From Desulfobacteraceae bacterium (GTDB lineage: Bacteria > Desulfobacterota > Desulfobacteria > Desulfobacterales > Desulfosalsimonadaceae), in assembly GCA_003551985.1 (NCBI GenBank), contig PUOB01000417.1, forward strand, positions 1-5,852: a stretch of DNA of 5,852 nt, given 5' to 3'. The notes under the pieces were generated by a model that worked only from the letters and a program-made list of their open reading frames with translations, did not search any database and was not told the origin of the DNA. Position numbers and translations under genes: made by a program. Shown here one piece after another: positions 1 through 4,829 of the stretch (position 1 is the first letter of the stretch; every line of letters starts with the position of its first letter).

Positions 1-21
1 ATTTTACGTATGAGGTGAATT

Positions 22-690
22 ATGATTGTTGCGGATCCGAAACCCCTTCAAGAGATACTGGCCATGGTCGAGGCGTACAAAAAGATACTCGTCGTCGGGT
101 GCAAGGGATGCGTCACGGTTTGCAATGTGGGCGGCATCAAGGAGGCCGAAGTCCTGCGCGCCTCCCTCATGATAAACGGGAAAAAGGCGGGCGCGTCCCC
201 GGAAATCGATGCCACGGTGATTGAACGGCAGTGTGACAACGAGTACGTGGAGCAGCTCCGGGACACTATCGACGCCTATGACGCCGTGATCTCCATGGCC
301 TGCGGCGTTGGCCCGCAGTTTCTGTCCGAGGCCTATCCCGAACAGATGTTCTTTCCGGCGGTGAACACCACCTTTTATGGCGGCGCGGTCGCTCACGGGG
401 TCTGGGAGGAGCGGTGCGCCGGGTGCGGAACCTGTATTATTCATCATTTTGACAGCCTGTGCCCCATCGCCAGGTGCGCCAAAAGTCTCCTGCATGGCCC
501 CTGCGGCGGGTCCTCCGACGGCGTCTGCGAGGTGTCCAAGGAGACGATCTGCATATGGGACACCATCGTGAAAAAAAAGATGGCCCAGGGGCGCCTGGAA
601 GACCTGTTCGTCCTTCAGGAACCCAAGGATTGGCGTACCGCCAGGGACGGCGGCCCCAGGCGGAGCATCCGCGAAACCCTGGCCGATTGA
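22..690 (+). CDS. metV: MetV, iron-sulfur/zinc-binding partner subunit of methylenetetrahydrofolate reductase
   Basis: This 222-residue protein matches the MetV family (also called the MTHFR C-terminal zinc-binding domain family), the cysteine-rich partner of MetF in acetogens and sulfate reducers. MetVF-type enzymes reduce methylene-THF to methyl-THF in the methyl branch of the Wood-Ljungdahl pathway. Visible signatures are an N-terminal GCKGCVTVCNVGG segment (Cys27, Cys30, Cys34), Cys71 and Cys94, and a C-terminal cluster with Cys132, Cys135, Cys138, Cys147, Cys152, Cys161 and Cys169 around the motifs RCAGCGTC and HGPCGG. These cysteines are expected to hold metal centres; which ones bind Fe-S and which zinc cannot be read here. 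No membrane segment or signal peptide is visible, so it should be cytoplasmic. The ATG follows GAGGTG (12-17). Short stop-ended frames at 1-18 or 2-13 may be the tail of an upstream operon gene. metF follows after 38 bp. Confidence 0.92.
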   Translation: MIVADPKPLQEILAMVEAYKKILVVGCKGCVTVCNVGGIKEAEVLRASLMINGKKAGASPEIDATVIERQCDNEYVEQLRDTIDAYDAVISMACGVGPQFLSEAYPEQMFFPAVNTTFYGGAVAHGVWEERCAGCGTCIIHHFDSLCPIARCAKSLLHGPCGGSSDGVCEVSKETICIWDTIVKKKMAQGRLEDLFVLQEPKDWRTARDGGPRRSIRETLAD

Positions 691-714
691 TCACAAACAC
701 GATACCAGCGATAT

Positions 715-720
715 AAGGAG
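715..720 (+). promoter_or_regulatory. Shine-Dalgarno of metF
   Basis: AAGGAG lies 8 nt before the ATG at 729. It is a near-perfect ribosome binding site and fixes the metF start, since no other in-frame start has comparable support. Confidence 0.8.
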
Positions 721-728
721 AGATTTCG

Positions 729-1661
729 ATGAGCGACCTGAAATCAGGCAGCAACCTGGAAAAAATCCTCAAGGCCGGCCACTTTGCCTTCACCGGGGAA
801 TGCGGCCCGCCCAGGGGCGCCAATACGGCGCATTTTGCAGAAAAACTAAGCCACCTGAAAGGCAATGTCGATGCCGTCAACATAACCGACAACCAGACCG
901 CCGTGGCCCGGATGGCCAGCCTGGCGGCATCCCATATCGCCATCCACGAAGGCCTGGAACCCAATTTCCAGATGGTCTGCCGGGACCGCAACCGCCTGGC
1001 CATGATCAGCGATATCCTGGGCGCCCATGCCCTGGGTATCCGCAACATGCTCTGCCTTTCCGGGGACCACCAGACGTTCGGCACCTGCCCCCAGGCCAAG
1101 AATGTTCACGATATCGACTCCATGCAGCTGATCCGGATGGTCACCCAGATGCGCGACGAGGGGGTGTTCCTGGACGGCGACGACATTGACGTGCCGCCGA
1201 AACTTTTTGTCGGCGCGGCCAGCAACCCCTTTGCCGATCCCTTTGAATACCGGGTGTATCGGCTCCAAAACAAGATCCGGGCCGGCGCGGATTTTATCCA
1301 GACCCAGTGCATCTACAATATGGACAAGTTCCGCGAGTTCATGAAAATGGTGGTGGACATGGGGCTGCATGAAAAATGCTATATCCTGGCCGGCGTTACC
1401 CCGATGAAAAGCGCGGGCATGGCCAATTATATGAAAAAATTCGTCCCCGGCATGGAGATCCCGGATTCCCTGATTAAACGGTTGAAAGGGGTGGACAAGG
1501 CGGCCCAGCCGGAAGAAGGCATCACGTTCGCCCTGGAGCAGGTGGCGGAATTCAGGGAGATGGAAGGCGTGGCCGGGGTTCATATGATGGCCATCGAATG
1601 GGAACAAAAAATGCCGGAGATCGCGGAGCGCGCCGGCATGCTTCCCCGGCCGGCGGTGTAA
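729..1661 (+). CDS. metF: MetF, methylenetetrahydrofolate reductase catalytic subunit
   Basis: This 310-residue protein has the length of the bacterial MTHFR TIM barrel, with no C-terminal regulatory domain as in eukaryotic enzymes. The family reduces 5,10-methylene-THF to 5-methyl-THF using bound flavin. Visible family motifs are TGECGPP (Glu24, the position of the catalytic Glu28 of E. coli MetF), NITDNQTA (51-58), LCLSGDH with Asp113 (E. coli Asp120 equivalent), and the segment FIQTQCIY with Gln193 (E. coli Gln183 equivalent). The equivalences are by motif, not by computed alignment. Placement directly after metV indicates a MetVF complex, which takes electrons from a partner other than free NADH in several anaerobes. 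What that partner is here lies outside the window. In a sulfate reducer the enzyme can run reductively (carbon fixation) or oxidatively (acetate or C1 oxidation); the sequence does not say which. Confidence 0.95.
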   Translation: MSDLKSGSNLEKILKAGHFAFTGECGPPRGANTAHFAEKLSHLKGNVDAVNITDNQTAVARMASLAASHIAIHEGLEPNFQMVCRDRNRLAMISDILGAHALGIRNMLCLSGDHQTFGTCPQAKNVHDIDSMQLIRMVTQMRDEGVFLDGDDIDVPPKLFVGAASNPFADPFEYRVYRLQNKIRAGADFIQTQCIYNMDKFREFMKMVVDMGLHEKCYILAGVTPMKSAGMANYMKKFVPGMEIPDSLIKRLKGVDKAAQPEEGITFALEQVAEFREMEGVAGVHMMAIEWEQKMPEIAERAGMLPRPAV

Positions 1662-1681
1662 ACGGAATCTATCTGCCTGGT

Positions 1682-1710
1682 TTGACTTTCCGTCTGTCCG
1701 TGTTTATCGT
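1682..1710 (+). promoter_or_regulatory. possible sigma-70 promoter for the DUF2892 gene
   Basis: TTGACT (1682-1687, 5 of 6 consensus) is separated by 17 nt from TATCGT (1705-1710, 4 of 6 consensus). Transcription would start near 1717, about 30 nt before the ATG at 1747. This is a pattern match only. It would mean that the small membrane gene can be expressed apart from metVF. Confidence 0.4.
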
Positions 1711-1735
1711 TTTTATTAATAAAACGATTCACGGA
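1697..1735 (+). promoter_or_regulatory. inverted repeat overlapping the Shine-Dalgarno of the DUF2892 gene
   Basis: The two arms are TCCGTG (1697-1702) with CACGGA (1730-1735), then ATCGTTTT (1706-1713) with AAAACGAT (1721-1728), around a 7-nt loop. A 3/1 internal loop separates the two stems, giving 14 possible pairs. The right arm covers the first bases of the ribosome binding site GGAGG (1733-1737). No U-tract follows, so an ordinary intrinsic terminator is unlikely. It could fold in read-through transcripts from metF and limit translation of the next gene, or be an operator-like site. It overlaps the proposed promoter, and a transcript from that promoter would lack the left arm. Confidence 0.45.
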
Positions 1736-1746
1736 GGACAGTACTT

Positions 1747-1950
1747 ATGAACATTGATCGCAGTGTTATGGCATTTGCCGGTTCGGTGATTCTCGTCAGC
1801 ATTGTTTTGGTTTTGCTTCACAGCGCTTATTGGATAGTGCTGACGGCTATTGTCGGTGCCAACCTTCTTCAGGCGGCGTTTACCGGGTTTTGTCCCCTTG
1901 CCAGGGTTTTAAAGGGCATCGGATTAAAGCCCGGAGCGGCGTTTAAATAA
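1747..1950 (+). CDS. small inner-membrane protein, DUF2892 / YgaP-like transmembrane type
   Basis: This 67-residue protein consists almost only of two hydrophobic helices (about residues 7-24 and 28-46) joined by a short polar turn. After them come the motif FTGFCPL (45-51, with Cys49-Pro50) and a basic tail. The pattern GxNLLQxxFTGFCPL is characteristic of the DUF2892 family, which also forms the membrane part of the rhodanese YgaP. This copy has no rhodanese domain. The family is widespread and its function is not established; some members sit near sulfur-transfer or thioredoxin genes. The ATG has a good site, GGAGG (1733-1737), 9 nt upstream. The gene is separated from metF by 85 bp and converges with crcB. 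Confidence 0.8.
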   Translation: MNIDRSVMAFAGSVILVSIVLVLLHSAYWIVLTAIVGANLLQAAFTGFCPLARVLKGIGLKPGAAFK

Positions 1951-2049
1951 TCTCCATCCGGTTCTGATGCTATTTTTATTCCCAATACCGGCTATTCCGA
2001 GGACGACCTGTCCGATGGGATCGGTGTGGCTGATCCGGCCAATGATGGG

Positions 2050-2427
2050 TTATGCCCAGCGGCCGATAGCGATCCCCGCAAGAAGAGCGATCAAGCCCAC
2101 CCCGTTTTGCAGGAAAAGATTGGCGGCGGCGGAAAAATATTGTGCGGTCCGGATCAGTTCTGCCGATTCCAGCATATAGGTGGAAAAGGTCGTAAAAGCA
2201 CCCATAAAACCAATCAGTATAATGATGCGGGTCTCTGGCGCAATCAGCCAGCGATGCTCGAAAAGGGCCCACAGCAGGCCCGCCCCAAAACAGCCAATGA
2301 TATTGACAGCCAGCGTTCCCCACGGGAAAGCAGTCCCTGCAATCCTGTGGGTCAGCACGGAAAGGCCATAGCGGCAAAGTGTCCCCGCCGCTCCTGCGAT
2401 ACAAAGCAAAATGATGCGCTGCGCCAT
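2050..2427 (-). CDS. crcB: CrcB/Fluc fluoride ion channel
   Basis: This 125-residue inner-membrane protein has four hydrophobic segments, at about residues 5-27, 34-56, 66-88 and 97-122. It carries the Fluc motifs in order: AGAAGTLCRYG (Arg19), GTLAVNIIGCFGAG with Asn42, and GFMGAFTTFSTYMLES (73-88). The last contains the phenylalanines (Phe78, Phe81) and the TTFS segment linked in this family to the fluoride path and the central sodium site. Fluc proteins work as antiparallel dimers that let fluoride leave the cytoplasm. The frame is open 15 codons further upstream, but the chosen start gives the usual length and the normal MxxR-hydrophobic N-terminus. A weak AGAGG lies 11 nt before it. No second crcB lies beside it, so it is probably a homodimer. 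Confidence 0.93.
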   Translation of the reverse strand: MAQRIILLCIAGAAGTLCRYGLSVLTHRIAGTAFPWGTLAVNIIGCFGAGLLWALFEHRWLIAPETRIIILIGFMGAFTTFSTYMLESAELIRTAQYFSAAANLFLQNGVGLIALLAGIAIGRWA

Positions 2428-2447
2428 TAAATACCCCGCCTCTGTAG

Positions 2448-2467
2448 GTCGGGATTCATATCCCGAC
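2448..2467. repeat. short perfect palindrome upstream of crcB
   Basis: gtcggga (2448-2454) and tcccgac (2461-2467) are perfect inverted copies around a 6-nt spacer. The element sits between the thioredoxin-like remnant and crcB, about 20 nt before the crcB start. No T-run follows on either strand, so it is not a standard terminator. It resembles dispersed REP-like palindromes in style, but only one copy is in this window, so a repeat family cannot be shown. Confidence 0.45.
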
Positions 2468-2481
2468 ATCAATCAATCGTT

Positions 2482-2604
2482 TTATTTGAGCCAACCGCCC
2501 ACGTCATCTTTCGAGGAAATTTCTCCCACGGCCTTGACCTCCCCGTCGATGATGACCGCAGGCGTTCCGAAAATGCCGTAGCTTGCGATCTCCATGGTGT
2601 CGGT
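2482..2604 (-). pseudogene. 5'-truncated remnant of a small thioredoxin-like (thioredoxin_3 type) protein
   Basis: The minus strand reads TDTMEIASYGIFGTPAVII followed by DGEVKAVGEISSKDDVGGWLK and TAA. This matches the C-terminal half of the ~77-residue archaeal/bacterial redox-active disulfide family, including the cis-proline segment GTPAV and the conserved DGEVK. The N-terminal half with the CxxC active site is absent. Upstream the frame loses similarity near 2604 and meets TGA at 2629-2631. No start with a ribosome site is in place. The remnant therefore cannot make a functional redox protein. The break near an A6 run (2605-2610) may mark a deletion or insertion junction. Confidence 0.72.
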
Positions 2605-2631
2605 AAAAAAGCAGATAAACCGATTAGATCA

Positions 2632-2997
2632 ATAGCAACCGTGAATTGCTGCAAAGTCGCCATTTTTTACAATGACAAATTTTTGATCTAAGGTCAACCG
2701 CGTCATGGCGCGGCGGAAGAAACAGGTTCCACAGGACACAGGAAAACCGGCTGCCGGCAACCTCTTTCATCCGCACCGTTGCATGTCGCCGGTCTTCTCG
2801 ATGAACACGCACTATTTTTATTGCGGTTTAGCCGGGAAGAATGCTAAAGTAGCAACGAAAAAGCCGGATATTTCCCCCTTAGAAAGCCGGAATGAAAAAA
2901 AGAATGCCAGCCGGGCAAGTGTTTGTGACTGGACGGCTGCCGAAGATGGGCCCGTTTAAAATGACAAAGCGCTGATAGCGCATTAAGCGACATACTC
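2632..2997. other. gene-free interval with decayed or non-coding sequence
   Basis: I see no convincing gene in this stretch. Open frames on both strands have no family motifs, ribosome sites or coding-like composition. It contains repeated GCCGG words and a small perfect hairpin, gcgct-gat-agcgc (2969-2981), that ends 16 nt before the following small ORF. A 25-codon minus-strand frame at 2629-2706 reads into the TGA before the thioredoxin remnant and resembles nothing I recognise. The interval may be the scar of a lost gene or element. Confidence 0.5.
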
Positions 2998-3177
2998 ATG
3001 GGGATCTTCTTCTGCATAGTGATCCTTGCCGACCTGAAGGAACCGGCAAAAGTACTTCCTTTTTTCATCTTTATTCTGTCCGGGGTTGTCTTCTATGATG
3101 CGAGGCGCCGCTATCTTCTGAAAAAAGGTGTCGATGTGGAAAAAGCCATAAAAAACAACGACTGGATTGGCCAATGA
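2998..3177 (+). CDS. small membrane protein coupled to the downstream PLP enzyme
   Basis: This 59-codon frame begins MGIFFCIVILADLKEP, continues with a strong hydrophobic segment (about residues 20-33, LPFFIFILSGVVFY), and ends in a basic stretch (DARRRYLLKKG) and a polar tail. The positive residues after the helix suggest that the C-terminus lies in the cytoplasm. Its TGA (3175-3177) overlaps the ATG of the next gene (3174-3176) as ATGA, a typical arrangement for translational coupling and the main support for a real gene. Against it, no clear Shine-Dalgarno precedes 2998. The first hydrophobic stretch is short, so the 5' end may be truncated; the frame is open back to TGA at 2962. I recognise no family. 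Confidence 0.55.
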   Translation: MGIFFCIVILADLKEPAKVLPFFIFILSGVVFYDARRRYLLKKGVDVEKAIKNNDWIGQ

Positions 3178-4289
3178 CACAAAACAGCGAAACCCGCCCC
3201 GTTCCGCTTTTCCGGCACTATCCGGAACTCGCGGAAAATCTGCCGCGCCATGCATTGGGCAGCTATCCCACGCCGGTAGCGCGCCTTTCAAATCTGGGGC
3301 ATGACAACCTCTGGATAAAGCGGGATGATCTTACAAGCGACATTTACGGGGGCAACAAAGTACGGAAGCTGGAATTCATCCTGGCCGACGCCCTGAAACG
3401 CGGCTGCCGTCAAATCATCACTATGGGCGGAATCGGCACGAATCACGGCCTGGCCACGGCGATTTTCTGCCGCGAGGCGGGCCTGGCCTGCAGGCTTTTG
3501 TTGTTTGATCAGCCGGTAAACGACCATGTGAAGCAGAATATGCTGCTTTATTGCAAGTACGGGGCCGAACCGCGTTATTGCAAAGGGGCGCTCAGGACCG
3601 GGGCATCGCTTTTAGTGACCCAGCGCCTGTTGAATCCCGGCGCCTATATTCTTGAAGCCGGGGGGTCAAGCCCTTTGGGAACCGTGGGTTTCGTCAACGC
3701 CATGTTCGAGGTGGCCGAGCAGGTCCGGGCCGGCTTAATGCCGGAACCCCAATACATATTCTGCCCCGTGGGGACCAGCGGCACCATGGCGGGCCTTTCC
3801 CTGGGGGCGATTCTGGCGGGGCTTTCCACCACCATCACAGGCGTGCGTGTAACCATGAAATCCGTTGGGCCTGTTGCCGTGGCCACGCCAGAGACGGTTC
3901 GGGCCCTCATGAAAAAAACATTGAAGTTATTAAGAAAACACAGCCGTGCGATCCCGGACGTCCCGATCGGCTCCCCGCATATCATCCAGGATTATGTAGG
4001 CCGGGGGTATGGATACGCCACCAGCGAATCCAGTGCGGCACTGGAACGGGTATGGGCAAAAGAGAAAATCGCCCTTGATCCCACCTACACCGCCAAGACG
4101 TTTGCCGCCCTTTTGGATTATATTGAAAAACCCCAATACCGGAATGCACCGATCCTCTACTGGCACACCTGCAATTCCACGGATCTTTCCACACCGCTGC
4201 GTTCCGTCAGTTGCCGGGATCTTCCGCCGGCACTCCGGCGTATTTATGAAGGCGCTTCAGCGCCGGCAATTAAAACCAAAGGGCAATAA
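3174..4289 (+). CDS. PLP-dependent enzyme of the D-cysteine desulfhydrase / ACC deaminase family
   Basis: This 371-residue cytoplasmic protein has the fold-type II PLP layout of this family. Visible features are SYPTPVARL near the N-terminus (30-38) and IKRDDLTSDIYGGNKVRKLEF, in which Lys62 of GGNK is the expected Schiff-base lysine. Next come a phosphate-binding glycine loop, CPVGTSGTMAGLSLG (197-211), then GRGYGYAT (276-283), LDPTYTAKT (301-309, Tyr305 and Lys308), and a C-terminal YWHTCNS. Known members split D-cysteine to pyruvate, sulfide and ammonia, deaminate ACC, or act on related amino acids. The segment after the first beta strand reads GGIGTNHGLATA (85-96), where family members commonly have GGxQSNHTR or similar. 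Substrate therefore should not be assumed. The start overlaps the stop of the small ORF. No strong ribosome site precedes it, which fits coupling. Confidence 0.85.
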   Translation: MTQNSETRPVPLFRHYPELAENLPRHALGSYPTPVARLSNLGHDNLWIKRDDLTSDIYGGNKVRKLEFILADALKRGCRQIITMGGIGTNHGLATAIFCREAGLACRLLLFDQPVNDHVKQNMLLYCKYGAEPRYCKGALRTGASLLVTQRLLNPGAYILEAGGSSPLGTVGFVNAMFEVAEQVRAGLMPEPQYIFCPVGTSGTMAGLSLGAILAGLSTTITGVRVTMKSVGPVAVATPETVRALMKKTLKLLRKHSRAIPDVPIGSPHIIQDYVGRGYGYATSESSAALERVWAKEKIALDPTYTAKTFAALLDYIEKPQYRNAPILYWHTCNSTDLSTPLRSVSCRDLPPALRRIYEGASAPAIKTKGQ

Positions 4290-4629
4290 GACGACTGTTA
4301 CGGACTGCTTTGGGCATCCATGGGCTACGACAACAACGCGGTTGCTGGCGCCTGACAACGCCCTATACCGCGTCCGCAAGGAAGGCGACGCATTCAAGGC
4401 TTTCTTCTCCATGCAGGGGCGTGCGCACGACGATAGTGCCATGTAACATTTAAATTTTCGGATAAAGCCTTTTTCTATTGATGCAGCGGTCAAAGTCGCT
4501 TATGAATGGCCGTCCGGATGGCATGCCGCAGCGGGATACCGCACATTGGAGGGAGGCGCCGACAACAATAGCGTATATACCTTTGCATGGCTGCATTTTG
4601 TGCTCTTTGAGATCGGTTATGCCTTTTGA
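4290..4629 (+). pseudogene. 3' fragment of an outer-membrane beta-barrel protein gene, frameshifted and interrupted
   Basis: Three pieces read as one protein. Positions 4290-4337 give YGLLWASMGYDNN. Dropping one G at about 4340-4341 continues this as ALLAPDNALYRVRKEGDA and FKAFFSMQGRAHDDSAM up to TAA at 4444-4446. The same frame then gives HLNFRIKPFSIDAAV, KVAYEWPSGWHAAAGYRTLE, GGADNNSVYTFAWLHF and VLFEIGYAF before TGA at 4627-4629. Alternating hydrophobic and polar residues, many aromatics and a terminal Phe are the signature of the last strands of an outer-membrane barrel, the Phe being the BAM recognition residue. The final 60 codons contain no Met, so ordinary start-based gene finding misses them. 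The N-terminus and signal peptide are absent. Gene decay is likely; sequencing error at either lesion is possible. The specific barrel family is not identified. Confidence 0.7.
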
Positions 4630-4829
4630 ATCGTGTGGTGGTAGTAGGGACCGAATAGAAAACTGCACCATAAAATATGGAGCGACATGATTATAGGCCT
4701 TTACCCCGGAGCACATTGCCGGATTCAAGGTGCAGAATTTAGAATGCCCGGGAATACTGTCTGAGCTGGCAAGTATTGTGGATTCCAGACCCCTCAAAGC
4801 AAACTTTAAATGCTAATGACAATGACTTT
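4630..4829. other. intergenic, with a possible short coding relic at 4697-4816 (+)
   Basis: This 200-bp interval lies between the barrel remnant and the convergent kinase. On the plus strand, 4697-4816 is open after TAG (4694-4696) and reads AFTPEHIAGFKVQNLECP then GILSELASIVDSRPLKANFKC to TAA. It looks protein-like but has no start, no ribosome site and no family I recognise. No terminator hairpin with a T-run is evident for either flanking gene. Confidence 0.3.

Noticed and set aside
846..1607. 253-codon minus-strand frame opposite metF
   Set aside because: It is a His-rich antisense shadow of metF, caused by codon bias.
2012..2024. Hairpin ccgat-ggg-atcgg as a bidirectional terminator between the DUF2892 gene and crcB
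   Set aside because: Only 5 pairs and no T-run on either side.
1976..2404. 142-codon minus-strand frame overlapping crcB
   Set aside because: It is a shifted-frame shadow of crcB, whose own frame has all Fluc motifs.
2428..2560. Fluoride (crcB-type) riboswitch upstream of crcB
   Set aside because: The conserved riboswitch elements, including the CUGAUG segment and the pseudoknot leader, are not seen on the minus strand here. Only a simple palindrome is present.
2629..2631. TGA read as selenocysteine, joining the minus-strand frame 2629-2706 to the thioredoxin-like fragment
   Set aside because: Desulfobacterota do use selenocysteine, but the context is C-Y-U, not CxxU, and only about 12 residues before the TD segment instead of about 25. 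The upstream residues do not resemble the family.
2705..2959. 84-codon plus-strand frame
   Set aside because: No motif, no ribosome site, irregular composition, and no coupling to a neighbour.
2844..3068. 74-codon minus-strand frame
   Set aside because: It overlaps the small ORF in antisense and has no recognisable domain or ribosome site.
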